This document shows, one piece after another, positions 45,892 through 54,721 of a DNA stretch of 64,000 nt (positions within the stretch are counted from its first letter, which is position 1; each line of letters begins with the position of its first letter). The DNA comes from Allobosea sp. AAP35. Its GTDB lineage: Bacteria; Pseudomonadota; Alphaproteobacteria; Rhizobiales; Beijerinckiaceae. The translations under genes and the position numbers were made by a program. The notes beneath the pieces are model-generated. The model worked only from the letters and a program-made list of their open reading frames with translations, searched no databases and was not told where the DNA came from. The stretch spans positions 55,105 through 119,104 of the forward strand of contig NZ_LJHQ01000038.1 in the NCBI RefSeq assembly GCF_001295925.1. Direction: 5' to 3'.

Positions 45892-46692
45892 ATGAACAAG
45901 ATGCTGGTTGCAGTATTCGATACCGAGACCGCGGCATTCGAGGGTCTTAACGCCCTCAGAGACCTCCATGGGAACGGCGATATCACACTGTATGCATCGT
46001 CCGTCATCGTCAAAGACCAGGCGGGAAAAATCAGCATCAGGCAGGCCGCCGATGAAGGTCCTGTCGGTACCTCGGTTGGGCTTCTCACAGGCGGCTTGAT
46101 CGGTCTTCTGGGCGGGCCGGGGGGGCTGGCAGTCGGCGCCACCCTTGGTGGCCTCACCGGCTTTTTGTTCGATCTCGACCAAAGCGGCATCGGCGTGACG
46201 TTTCTGGATGATGTTTCGAAAACGCTCACGGATGGAAAGGTGGCCCTGCTGGCGGAAGTGGAGGAGAGCTGGACAACACCTGTCGATACCCGGTTGCACG
46301 CCAAGGGCGGTATTATATTCCGGCGGCTGCGTTCGGAGGTCGTCGAAGATCAGATTGTCCGCGAAAACGCCGCCTTCGAAGCGGACTTGAAAGCGCTGCA
46401 GACTGATCTAACGCAGGCAGTTGCAGAAGATCGGGCAGCGATTCAGAATGATATTGAGCGGGTGAAGAAGCACATCAAAGCGAACCAAGACCACGCCCGG
46501 GCGAGGCTGGATCAGGCTAAAGCCGAGATCGACGCCAGGGTTAAGGCGCTCCAAGATCAAGCCAAAGGCGCGAGCGATCGCGCCAAAGCGCGGATCGAGA
46601 AGCGCATTGCCGACGCCAATGCCGATTTCGAAGCGCGCACGAACAAACTCAAGCAGGCGTGGACTCTGGCGAAGGAAGGACTGGCTGCGTAG
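45892..46692 (+). CDS. DUF1269-type membrane protein with coiled-coil tail
   Basis: The N-terminal half (about 1-140) matches DUF1269/DUF456-like stress membrane proteins: an alpha/beta start (MLVAVFDTETAAFEGLNALRDL) followed by a Gly-rich hydrophobic hairpin (LLTGGLIGLLGGPGGLAVGATLGGLTGFLFDL), a glycine-zipper able to insert in membranes. The C-terminal 120 residues form a charged coiled coil (RVKKHIKANQDHARARLDQ, AEIDARVKALQDQ) recalling the neighbouring coiled-coil proteins. The ATG at 45892 follows AGGAGAG. The location beside hdeD and two coiled-coil genes suggests one envelope-stress module. Confidence 0.82.
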   Translation: MNKMLVAVFDTETAAFEGLNALRDLHGNGDITLYASSVIVKDQAGKISIRQAADEGPVGTSVGLLTGGLIGLLGGPGGLAVGATLGGLTGFLFDLDQSGIGVTFLDDVSKTLTDGKVALLAEVEESWTTPVDTRLHAKGGIIFRRLRSEVVEDQIVRENAAFEADLKALQTDLTQAVAEDRAAIQNDIERVKKHIKANQDHARARLDQAKAEIDARVKALQDQAKGASDRAKARIEKRIADANADFEARTNKLKQAWTLAKEGLAA

Positions 46693-46744
46693 TCACCACA
46701 AGCGGTGGCTTCACTACTATGGTACCCGCGAGGTCATCATCGGC

Positions 46745-46775
46745 CGTTCGATGCGTGCAAACTGCGCATCGAACG
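46745..46775. repeat. 11-bp perfect inverted repeat after the DUF1269 gene
   Basis: CGTTCGATGCG (46745-46755) and CGCATCGAACG (46765-46775) pair around a 9-bp spacer, 53 bp past the stop codon. It may be a terminator stem (no T-tract) or a boundary of the mobilisation module, which ends at 46956. Confidence 0.55.
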
Positions 46776-46955
46776 TCTGTGGCACCATGGATCAGTCGAA
46801 ACAGACGACTCTGGAAAGAGGCGAAGCCGTCAGCATCCGCGACGGCTTTCCTCTTTGCAGCCGCCGCCGCCATAGTCCTCATCTGCCGCCTTGCGCGAGC
46901 GTCATAAATTCGGGACGGACTTTAAGGCAGGCCGAAGGGTCGACGCAGGCCAGTC

Positions 46956-49826
46956 TCATCGATCGTAAGACGGCGCTCGATCAGCCCGCGTCATCGCCTT
47001 GTGTGTCAGATTTATTCTAACTTTCGTAAGCAAATTTTGACTTTTGGCAGGAAGGTTCACACGATCCTCACGGAGGCTCAAACCCAACCACGCTGTCGGC
47101 AACCGACCGTGCCCAAGCCGTATCAGCGCATTTTCCAGCAATCGCACGGCTTTCAGCACGCGAGTGGTGGCCGACTCCAACTGCCCATGCCGCCGCCGGA
47201 TCTGGCCATCGTTCATGAATTCCTGAGCATCGTCGGCGTAATCGATCACATTTGCTTTCTCGCGATACCGCGTTGACTCCTCGAACAACTTATCGCGGAT
47301 GGCGTCGGCGCTTGCGTGCCGGCGCGGATCGGCCTGGCGCTGACGGCAAAGCGCGTCGAGCCGCTCGCGTTCAACGACGATACGCGCATCATGGCAATGT
47401 CGGCTCATGCCGACATAAACCTCGCGCGCATCGGTCGCTTTTGCGACGTAGAGAACGCTTGCAGAACAAGTCCGTCCCTGGGCCGCGTATGCTGTGCCTG
47501 CGATCGCGTGAACAATGCGCGGGAGGGTGGGCTTGCGGCCAAAGCGCGGTTCGCGCGCGAGCTCATTCCAAGGCAGCATGAGCTTTCGCCCATCCTGAAG
47601 CGAGAGCCTCAAAATGACCAGTCCATCGTGATCGCGCATCACACCGTCGACCGTCGCCTGATGACCGTTGCGGATGCCATGCTGCGGTAGTGTTTCGCCA
47701 AAACGCAAATGGTCCCCGATGGCCAGTGCGAGTTTCGTCTTCTCTCCCGACCGATTGAGCGCCGGGAGCTCTACGAGGTCGATCCCGAGCTTACCCTCTG
47801 CGCGCAACGCTTTTCGGGCTTTCTGATTCAATGCCACGGCGTCGTCGTTGCGGCCGGTGATGATGATGACGTCGTCGCCGTACTGGGCGCGTAGGCTCTG
47901 CCATTGTTCGATCACTCGGTCCTGCGCAGCCTGAGCACCCGAGACGAGGTCGAGACGATCGTTCATCGCATAAGCGCGCAGGCCGGTTTCGGAATCGCCT
48001 TGCGCCATCGCGACCGTAGCGGCGCGCTGCCAATCGACCCGCTGGCGTTTGACCTCGGTCATGATGGCAGAGCGCTCGATCACATTCGATACGGCGCGAA
48101 GCGCGCTGGCGCCGCTTACAGACGGGAGCTGCCGGCGATCGCCAAGCAACAGCACTTTTGTCCCGGCCTCCTGCGCCGCAGTCAGGATCGCCGCCATGTC
48201 GCGGGTTCCGACCATCCCGGCTTCGTCGACGATCAGCAGCGACGACGGGCTAAGCTGCGGCGCTACACCCGAAGCGCGATCATAACGCCACCGCGCGATG
48301 GCCTGTGCAGGGATACCCGTTGACTCGGCCAGCGCATCGGCCGCAACCCAGGATGGCGCCAGCCCCACAATTTCGAGGCCAGACCGCCGCGCAGCTTCAA
48401 CCACAACATTGGCCATGGTGGTCTTGCCAGTACCCGCGCCAGCCTCGACGATCGTGACACCGTCTCGCCCGGTTAGCTCGCGGGCAGCGTCCTGCTGCTC
48501 CACGGTCAGATTCGGCGCCAGCGCCAGGCTGGTGTTTATTGCCTCTGATGTAATCCACTCACGCTCGTCGGGCCGGCTCGCCGCACGCAGCATCGCGGCC
48601 TCACTCTGAGCGATAGCGGGAGTGGTCCACCGCATCGAGCGCTCCTCGGAGCCGAGCGCGACCAGCGTGCCATCGCGCTCCAGCACATCAAGTTCGGCCA
48701 TGACGATATCCGGCCCTTGCCCGTCGAGGCTCGCAACCTCGAACGCCCGCTGCAGCAGCGTCCTACGCTCGATCACGCTCTCATGGCTAAACAACTCCGA
48801 CGCTGCCCTCGCTACCGCGCCGTCGCCTTTGACCTCTGGCGGATCAAAATCGCGATCCTCCCGGTCGACCGCGTGTTCAGTCTCACGGACTGGCCTCATG
48901 GCATCGCGCCAGGGGTCCGCAGCAAGCGCAGCGAGCTCCTGTTGCCAGCGGGCCTCCAGCTCAGCTCCTGTCGGCACCTGGTCCTTGCCCTTGCGGGTTG
49001 CAAGGGCTGCGATCTCACGCTGCGCGGACGTTGCGTTCGGTCCGGCATAGTCCACGATTTGGGCCGAGCGCTTCGAGAATGCGGCCAGCACCTTCGGATC
49101 GACGCCTTCGATCTCCCACTGTCCCTGCCCAGCTTCGCGGAAGGTGAATCCGTACGCTTGCTTCAACTCCCGGGCGAGACTAGCTCTATAGTTAGCGCCC
49201 AGCGTGCGCTGCCATGCAAAGACGGCGGCCGGATCCGTCGTCAGATGTTTTGTGCGATATCGGCCAGATCTCGGCTCTTTTGCTGAGCCGGCTACGTTCA
49301 AGAGGACGCAATGTGAGTGCAGATTTGGGTCCCCCTCCCGGGTGGTGAAGTGCTCAAATTTGGCGACGATCATGTCGCTTGGTTGATGTTTGACAGTGCC
49401 GCCGGCGCCCGAGCGCACGACCACGAGACCCTCGTCGAGCATCAGCTGTAGCGCTTCATCGATAGCCTTGCGATGGGCAGCTTCGATGACGGCACGCTGC
49501 TGGCTATTGCCGGCAGCCCACAAGACGGAAACGCTTTTCCCAACGGTGCCCGTGAGATCAATTCCTGCAACATGCGTCGGCCCAGCCCCGCGCACGAGCG
49601 GCTGGCCCGTGGCCGGATCGATTCCGGCGCAGAGGTCGCGGAAGCTCTGGGCATCGATCGCTGCGCCATGGCGCACGATGCTCTCTCCGGTTGACCACCA
49701 TATGCCGGCGCCGTCCTTGGCGTAGTACTCGTCGCGCCGATCGGGCCTGGCCTCCCGCAGGCTGTCCTTCGTGTAGTAGTTGGCGGCATCCCCACCATGA
49801 CCGATAGGGTTCGGCTTGATCGTCAT
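46956..49826 (-). CDS. MobF-family conjugative relaxase/helicase (TrwC/TraI-like)
   Basis: This 956-residue protein nicks and unwinds DNA for transfer. The N-terminal HUH relaxase domain (about 1-300) has the tyrosine pair Y17-Y18 (ANYYTKDS), a second pair at 34-35, and the metal-binding histidines H159, H170 and H172 (HFTTREGDPNLHSH). The C-terminal SF1B helicase domain (about 440-800) has Walker A AGAGTGKTT (462-470), Walker B IVDEAGMVG (532-540), and later motifs (GDRRQLPSVSGA; TAYAAQGRT). Its start overlaps the small accessory gene by four bases. Size and layout match R388 TrwC (966). No secretion-channel genes are visible, implying a mobilisable element. Confidence 0.95.
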   Translation of the reverse strand: MTIKPNPIGHGGDAANYYTKDSLREARPDRRDEYYAKDGAGIWWSTGESIVRHGAAIDAQSFRDLCAGIDPATGQPLVRGAGPTHVAGIDLTGTVGKSVSVLWAAGNSQQRAVIEAAHRKAIDEALQLMLDEGLVVVRSGAGGTVKHQPSDMIVAKFEHFTTREGDPNLHSHCVLLNVAGSAKEPRSGRYRTKHLTTDPAAVFAWQRTLGANYRASLARELKQAYGFTFREAGQGQWEIEGVDPKVLAAFSKRSAQIVDYAGPNATSAQREIAALATRKGKDQVPTGAELEARWQQELAALAADPWRDAMRPVRETEHAVDREDRDFDPPEVKGDGAVARAASELFSHESVIERRTLLQRAFEVASLDGQGPDIVMAELDVLERDGTLVALGSEERSMRWTTPAIAQSEAAMLRAASRPDEREWITSEAINTSLALAPNLTVEQQDAARELTGRDGVTIVEAGAGTGKTTMANVVVEAARRSGLEIVGLAPSWVAADALAESTGIPAQAIARWRYDRASGVAPQLSPSSLLIVDEAGMVGTRDMAAILTAAQEAGTKVLLLGDRRQLPSVSGASALRAVSNVIERSAIMTEVKRQRVDWQRAATVAMAQGDSETGLRAYAMNDRLDLVSGAQAAQDRVIEQWQSLRAQYGDDVIIITGRNDDAVALNQKARKALRAEGKLGIDLVELPALNRSGEKTKLALAIGDHLRFGETLPQHGIRNGHQATVDGVMRDHDGLVILRLSLQDGRKLMLPWNELAREPRFGRKPTLPRIVHAIAGTAYAAQGRTCSASVLYVAKATDAREVYVGMSRHCHDARIVVERERLDALCRQRQADPRRHASADAIRDKLFEESTRYREKANVIDYADDAQEFMNDGQIRRRHGQLESATTRVLKAVRLLENALIRLGHGRLPTAWLGLSLREDRVNLPAKSQNLLTKVRINLTHKAMTRADRAPSYDR

Positions 49827-50113
49827 GTTGAGACGGTGAGCGGCCGGTAACGGCAGATATCGGCTTTCTCGGCATTCTCGGTGATGGCATGGATCACGCC
49901 CAAAAACTTGGCCAGATCGATCAGCGCCTCATCGACCTGGTCGATCCGTTCGATTGCGACCCGATGGCGGATCGCAACCTCAAGCTGCTGCGCTATGCAG
50001 TCGGCGGCCAGGCTCTCGGGCGTCCAGCCGCGCTGAGACGCGGCCTTGCGCAACAGGCTGGCGACGTCCGCAGGGAGCGTGATCATCATCGAAACAGGCT
50101 CGGCGCTGGCCAT
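49823..50113 (-). CDS. Small mobilisation accessory protein (RHH/TrwA-like)
   Basis: This 96-residue protein starts with a beta-strand and two helices (SMMITLPADVASLLRKAASQRGWTPESLAADCIAQQLE), which fits a ribbon-helix-helix DNA-binding fold like TrwA, the oriT-binding partner of MobF relaxases. It ends in a helical region (RIDQVDEALIDLAKFLGVIH). It overlaps the relaxase gene by four bases (coupled). The ATG at 50113 has AGGA nine bases upstream. The repeated sequences just upstream (50264-50313) are a candidate binding site. Family assignment is by context and fold pattern. Confidence 0.7.
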   Translation of the reverse strand: MASAEPVSMMITLPADVASLLRKAASQRGWTPESLAADCIAQQLEVAIRHRVAIERIDQVDEALIDLAKFLGVIHAITENAEKADICRYRPLTVST

Positions 50114-50263
50114 GGCGAGAGAATCCTGACACGAAAGGGTCGGCATAGGACCTGAGATCACGGGGCCCCAAAAACAAGCCGTTCCCAGCGGCGATCGGAC
50201 AGCTTGGTTACCAAAAGCACTCTCAGTGCGTGTGGTGTGATAACCCCAATATTGTTGTCTTCC

Positions 50264-50313
50264 TGTTGCCCTTGATGCTGCCCCTTGCAGCCCTGTGTTG
50301 CCCTTTGCAGCCC
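50264..50313. repeat. Candidate oriT repeats upstream of the mobilisation genes
   Basis: TGTTGCCCTT occurs at 50264-50273 and 50296-50305, and TTGCAGCCC at 50285-50293 and 50305-50313, giving interleaved direct repeats spaced 32 and 20 bp. They lie in the 265-bp gap before the RHH-like and relaxase genes, where MobF elements usually have oriT. No nick site can be read with certainty. Confidence 0.5.
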
Positions 50314-50378
50314 CCGCAGGACGTGCTCGCGAACGGGCTGCCATGGCTCCATCGGCTCGCCAGCAACGGCTCCCGCGA

Positions 50379-50936
50379 TTATCGGGGAGGGCTACGCACG
50401 TATGGGTCCGTCTGGGCATAGCCCCGCCCATGGAGCCAGAGCCTCGTTCTCAAGACACCGCCGCGCTGAAGTGTGGCAAGTTTGGTGTTTGCCGGGATTT
50501 TCATTTGCGAACGCCAGCCTTCGGGCATTACGAAGTTTATCTCTTCGCTTTCGCGAAGGATGTGGGCGGTCGCGGTCGTCCACCATCCGGCCACGCCGAA
50601 TGCGATGAACAGGACAGAAAGCGCTGTGCCCCTGACGAACGTCGCCTCGTCAAGGCGGCCCAGCCAGGACACCAACGACAACGATGACAATTTCCTTGGC
50701 AGGCGCAGCCTCTTAAGCGGAAGCTGCGCCTGGACTGCTCGCCGCAGCCTGGTCCGATCGCTTGGTATGAGATCGACATCATTGATGTGAGCCAGTCGTT
50801 CGCGGGGGGCGAGCTGCATCAGCTCTTTCAGACGCGACCGGCTCGCCAGCTCAAGCCGGCGATCGGCGGCTTTTGCATCAGCCCTCGCGCGGGCGACCCG
50901 TTGGGCCGGCCCTCTCGGTCTTTTGGGGGTGATCAT
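50379..50936 (-). CDS. Hypothetical membrane protein of the mobilisation operon
   Basis: This 185-residue protein is basic and helical at the N-terminus (AQRVARARADAKAADRRLELASRSRLKELM), with one transmembrane helix near 104-124 (LSVLFIAFGVAGWWTT) and a short C-terminal part (EINFVMPEGWRSQMKIPANTKLATLQ). I do not recognise a family. The ATG at 50936 lies four bases after the ParA-like gene's stop, so it is part of the same minus-strand operon. It may anchor transfer proteins at the membrane. Confidence 0.68.
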   Translation of the reverse strand: MITPKRPRGPAQRVARARADAKAADRRLELASRSRLKELMQLAPRERLAHINDVDLIPSDRTRLRRAVQAQLPLKRLRLPRKLSSLSLVSWLGRLDEATFVRGTALSVLFIAFGVAGWWTTATAHILRESEEINFVMPEGWRSQMKIPANTKLATLQRGGVLRTRLWLHGRGYAQTDPYVRSPPR

Positions 50937-50940
50937 GAGG

Positions 50941-51660
50941 TCAACCCACCAGCCATGTGGCCGCAGGCAGGACAGTTTCCATCGCATCAGCACGCAAGCG
51001 CGTCAGGTCGCTGTGAACCCGGCTGCCGAGCGCCACCCCATGCCGATCGATGAGCTTGGCGACGTCGAGCTTACGGATTGAGGCAAGGCCACCGGCTTGC
51101 AAGACGGCGACAGCGTGATCTTCCATCACATGCTCGGCCAATACCGTGACCGTTGCTCCATCGGCGATCTTTGCGATCGTTTTGGCCTCCACCTCGCCGC
51201 GCAGGCGGTTCTCGATCAAGAACCGTGTCGCCGCCAGCGGCTTTGCCAGCATCATCAATCGCGGTGCTTCGGCCAGTGCGCCCGGTTCCGAGGTGACGAG
51301 CACCACGACGCCGATCTGGATCTTCAAGGCCGTCAAGGCGTCAGCCAGAGAACCAAGAACGCTCATGAACGAGGCAGAGGTGTTGGCGCCGACGTCGATG
51401 ATCGTCGGTCTGGTCGCCCTCTGCATCGCGGTGATGACGCCGTCGAACTCCGCGCGGGCCGCTCTGCCGCCGGAGAGGTCGATCGCCGCACGATCGGCGC
51501 GCATGGGAAAAAAGGTGACACGGTCTTTCAGCTCGATCAGGCGTTGGCTCGCATCGACCTCGATGACGGGCGCGTCCGGCACGGCTTCGGCGAGCGCTCG
51601 TGTCACGAGGCTCTTGCCGACGCCGCCCTTATCTTGAACGACGAGCAAAATGCGGGTCAT
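50941..51660 (-). CDS. ParA/MinD-like ATPase, StbB-like
   Basis: This 239-residue P-loop ATPase has the deviant Walker A motif KGGVGKS (11-17) typical of ParA/MinD/StbB. Walker A' (VIEVDAS) and the IIDVGANTS switch region also fit. In R388-type plasmids, StbB lies beside TrwA and balances stability against transfer, and the gene order here (small HTH-like protein, ATPase, RHH, relaxase) is comparable. It overlaps the upstream gene by four bases. It could alternatively be a partition ATPase proper, but no parB is visible. Confidence 0.85.
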   Translation of the reverse strand: MTRILLVVQDKGGVGKSLVTRALAEAVPDAPVIEVDASQRLIELKDRVTFFPMRADRAAIDLSGGRAARAEFDGVITAMQRATRPTIIDVGANTSASFMSVLGSLADALTALKIQIGVVVLVTSEPGALAEAPRLMMLAKPLAATRFLIENRLRGEVEAKTIAKIADGATVTVLAEHVMEDHAVAVLQAGGLASIRKLDVAKLIDRHGVALGSRVHSDLTRLRADAMETVLPAATWLVG

Positions 51661-52127
51661 GGCTTATCCTCTTTCAATAGGCTGTCGAGCGAAGCCAGCT
51701 GCTGTCGCCGAAGATCGTCTTCGGTCGGCAGTGCCGATAAAACTGGTGCGCTGCGTGGCGCGGCGAGGTCTGCGGCAAGTGTCAGGCGCGGGCCGCCGGT
51801 GTTGGGCAGGTCGGGTCGGGTCGCACGTTGAGCCAACTTCGCCTCCCGGCGGCGCTGCTGGCGACGCACGCTGGCGATGAGGCCGGTGAGCTGTCGGCCA
51901 GTCAGAGCGGCGCCGCTGCCATGGCGCACGTTCTGTGCTGCAAGGGTTGCGGCGATCTCGACCCAGCTGGCGCCAGCGGCATGCAGCGACTCCAACTTGG
52001 CCAGATTGTCTCGCACGATGGCCATAGCGCCTGTGGCTGACCGCCCGTTCGGGCCGACGCCAGGTGGGCGATCACGGCGAAGACAGGCCAGGTCACGCGA
52101 TAGCCGAGCCAAATCGAGCTTCGGCAT
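51657..52127 (-). CDS. Putative DNA-binding protein of the mobilisation operon
   Basis: This 156-residue basic protein has a helix-turn-helix-like segment (AAGASWVEIAATLAAQNVRHGSGAALTGRQLTGLIASVRRQQ), where SWxEIAxxL recalls plasmid DNA-binding proteins. The tail is Pro/Leu-rich and disordered. It overlaps the ATPase gene by four bases (ATGA), a StbA-StbB-like pairing, though I see no sequence proof of StbA. It probably binds the element's DNA for control or segregation. Confidence 0.62.
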   Translation of the reverse strand: MPKLDLARLSRDLACLRRDRPPGVGPNGRSATGAMAIVRDNLAKLESLHAAGASWVEIAATLAAQNVRHGSGAALTGRQLTGLIASVRRQQRRREAKLAQRATRPDLPNTGGPRLTLAADLAAPRSAPVLSALPTEDDLRRQQLASLDSLLKEDKP

Positions 52128-52130
52128 TGG

Positions 52131-53852
52131 CTATCCTTTCGCCTGCCCGACGGGCTCAACGAAATGCAGCAAGCCTGCAAACCTGGGGTCGTCGAATGCC
52201 AGCGTCTTGTCGAGCAGGAACGGATTGCTTGTTACGCGGCGCTTGTTGACGAAGGCGATGGTCTTCTCCAGCGTCAGCTCCGCGAGAGAACTGGCCGGGA
52301 CCAGATCAATCGCAATGGATTGCGAGCTTGTGGTCGGCTTGGTCGTCGAACCCCCTGTTGTCGTCGAGTCGATCAACCCCGAATATGTCCCCAGCGCCTT
52401 CGACCAATGCGCTGCCTCGTCGGGATTGGCCCGTGTCAGGTTGAACAGCGTGACCACTTCGGCAGTGTCGATAAAGATGTCGGCTCCCGACTTTCCGTAA
52501 GCCTCGACGAGCTGTTGGCGGCTTTGCCAGAACGTCCAGATGCTGGCGCCATAGCCGGGCAACTCGCCAGCGCCTTTCAGGAGCGCCGCGAACCGGCCAA
52601 GGACGAACGCTTCGTCGATTACGATGAGGATCCGTTCGACTGGCCGCTTGCGCCGGATGCTTGAAAAGAGGTCCGACAGGAGCCAGCGCACATAGGGCGC
52701 GACAATGTCGCCCCGATCGTCGGCCGGCAGGACAACAAACAGATCGGTCTGGCCTGAGCTGAGATCGGCAATGTCGAATGTATGATCGACTGCCGCCTGC
52801 ATCCGCTCGTCCAGCGTCCACTGAAAAGCCTGCTGAGTGGTCGAAACGATATTTCCGCGGGTCCTATCGTCGCTGCTGTTGAGCGTTGACATCGCATCTC
52901 GCGACAAATCATCGGTGCGTCCCTCAAGCGCTTTGCGAAATGCATTCTCGTCGCGGATCAGTCGCGCCGCGACGATCGGATTATGGCGATTGTCGATGAT
53001 GGCCACCGCGAGGGCCGCCGCGATCAGCGCGCTGGCGCGGTCGCGGAAAAACGCGCTGGCGGCGCTGTCGCCTGCCGTGTCGGGGAGAAGCGCTCTGCCC
53101 ATGGCCAGAAGATAGGTGACGTCGCCAGCTTCCTTGTGAAGCAGGGGGTTCCACCGGTCGCTCCCTTCGACGAGTCCGAAGGGGTCGAGGCAGCGAACGG
53201 TCTGGCCGAGCATTTCGCGGTGCGCCTTGGCCGCGCGATAGGCGTCACCCTTCGGGTCGATGACGACGACAGGGCCGCCGAAGGCCCCAGGCTCCGCCAG
53301 CGCAAGGTTTGGCAAGACGAGACCGTTCGTCTTGCCCATCCGCGGCGGTGCGATCGTCAAGAGGTTTCCCTCAACCGCGATGCGCACGGCTTTGCCTGAG
53401 TTCGGATCGAGCCCGATCTCGACACCGCGGTTGAGCCGAGCCAGCGCCTGCGGGGAGGCCCATTTCGCGTCCCCGAATGGCTTGTTGGGGTCACGCCGCA
53501 ACATCAGCGGCGCGATGGCAACCGTTACGGCACCGTAGATACAAGGCAGTACAACCCAGCCGAGAGCCCACCAACGACCACCGGCAGGCAGCATAGGAGC
53601 TTGCCCAATAGCCATGGCACCGTAGAGTTTCGCGATCGCGCCGAATTGACCGTTCAGCAATCTAGCTAGATAACTCGCGGGCGTCAGAGCGTTTGATGGG
53701 AATTCTCCCGTAAGCGTCCTCGCGCTTGGCCACCCGTCAGGATCGAAGCCGTGCGTGGCGACGAAGCTGACGGGATATGCGATCAGCAGTGCGAAGAACG
53801 CGATGAGCGCGATGCGAACGGCACGAGCCGGCAGATCGGGACGGATCATCAT
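52131..53852 (-). CDS. Type IV coupling protein (VirD4/TraG-like)
   Basis: This 573-residue inner-membrane ATPase delivers the relaxase-DNA complex to a secretion channel. N-terminal transmembrane helices (IALIAFFALLIAYPVSFVA and WWALGWVVLPCIYGAVTVAIAP) precede the hexameric ATPase domain with Walker A APPRMGKTN and Walker B ILIVIDEAF, and FGDAKWAS, VVVIDPKGD and SRQQLVEAYG segments typical of VirD4. It is shorter than VirD4 (about 650). It lies in a mobilisation operon without VirB genes, so the element must use another plasmid's or ICE's channel, or the channel genes lie outside the window. Confidence 0.93.
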   Translation of the reverse strand: MMIRPDLPARAVRIALIAFFALLIAYPVSFVATHGFDPDGWPSARTLTGEFPSNALTPASYLARLLNGQFGAIAKLYGAMAIGQAPMLPAGGRWWALGWVVLPCIYGAVTVAIAPLMLRRDPNKPFGDAKWASPQALARLNRGVEIGLDPNSGKAVRIAVEGNLLTIAPPRMGKTNGLVLPNLALAEPGAFGGPVVVIDPKGDAYRAAKAHREMLGQTVRCLDPFGLVEGSDRWNPLLHKEAGDVTYLLAMGRALLPDTAGDSAASAFFRDRASALIAAALAVAIIDNRHNPIVAARLIRDENAFRKALEGRTDDLSRDAMSTLNSSDDRTRGNIVSTTQQAFQWTLDERMQAAVDHTFDIADLSSGQTDLFVVLPADDRGDIVAPYVRWLLSDLFSSIRRKRPVERILIVIDEAFVLGRFAALLKGAGELPGYGASIWTFWQSRQQLVEAYGKSGADIFIDTAEVVTLFNLTRANPDEAAHWSKALGTYSGLIDSTTTGGSTTKPTTSSQSIAIDLVPASSLAELTLEKTIAFVNKRRVTSNPFLLDKTLAFDDPRFAGLLHFVEPVGQAKG

Positions 53853-53857
53853 CGAGG

Positions 53858-54478
53858 TTACGCGCCCGGCATGCGCGTAGCCCGCTGGCCGCGCTGCAAA
53901 AAGTGGCGGCGTTCGGCCCAGGCCTCGGTCAACGCCGCACGCAGTTCCTCCCGTTGATCGTTGACGTAGCGATCAATTACCGTCGAATCCGTGCCCGTGA
54001 ACGCATTACGAAACGCCGCGATGAAGTAGTTTATCCGCTCGGCATCGGGCATTTGATCGATGTTAGCGATGATGTCGTTTGTTCTCGCTGCCCAAGCGGC
54101 ATCGAAAATCTCTTGCGCATCGTCTCTTTTGAGATCTGGGGTCAGGATGGCGACTTGCGCTGTCAACGTCTCGTACGCGAACTCGACTGCCTTGGCAGCG
54201 ATTGTGGCGATCGGCATCGTTAAGCGTGGCACCAGAGCGTGCTGCAGCAGGAGCACGATGCCGTCGCGGTCGAATGCAGCCCGCTGCTTTCCAGAAAGCG
54301 GCGTCAGATCGTTGACTGCGAGGAATTCCGCATCAGGATTGAGGGTTTCGATTACCAAAGCATCGGGAATATCATGCTGTTCCTTTAAATTGACTACGAA
54401 ATATTCGTATCCGAATTCTTTATTTAAATCCTGATTGACAAGGATGACGTTGCGATGATCGCCTGCTTCTGTCGGCAT
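53858..54478 (-). CDS. Hypothetical first gene of the mobilisation operon
   Basis: This 206-residue cytoplasmic protein has an alpha/beta beginning (RNVILVNQDLNKEFGYEYFVVNLKEQ) and a helical remainder (AKAVEFAYETLTAQVAIL, AERINYFIAAFRNAF, DQREELRAALTEAWAERRHFL). No known motif. It lies 5 bp upstream of the coupling-protein gene and probably starts the transcription unit; the AT-rich DNA at 54480-54600 upstream likely holds the promoter. Function unknown. Confidence 0.68.
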   Translation of the reverse strand: MPTEAGDHRNVILVNQDLNKEFGYEYFVVNLKEQHDIPDALVIETLNPDAEFLAVNDLTPLSGKQRAAFDRDGIVLLLQHALVPRLTMPIATIAAKAVEFAYETLTAQVAILTPDLKRDDAQEIFDAAWAARTNDIIANIDQMPDAERINYFIAAFRNAFTGTDSTVIDRYVNDQREELRAALTEAWAERRHFLQRGQRATRMPGA

Positions 54479-54721
54479 TGAAAGCCTCTCTGATAAAAAC
54501 GGGTTTCCGAATTAGATTATGTAAGCTTGATACGGATAGACACTATTAAATGAAAACGCTTTAGCAGTTTTCATTCGCTAATCATCTGCCCCGTCTTCTT
54601 AATGAATCCTTGCCGGAAGTGCGTCATCGCAGCGACGCCGTGCTTCAGGTATGACGCACACTCAGGGTTGCGTCGGGTCGCCCGCCAACGACCTATGGGT
54701 ACCGCTAGTGGAGTGATTCTC

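Noticed and set aside
50941..51660. Plasmid partition locus (parAB) and replication origin
   Set aside because: The ParA-like ATPase has no ParB or Rep partner here; its place in the mobilisation operon fits a StbB-like role better.
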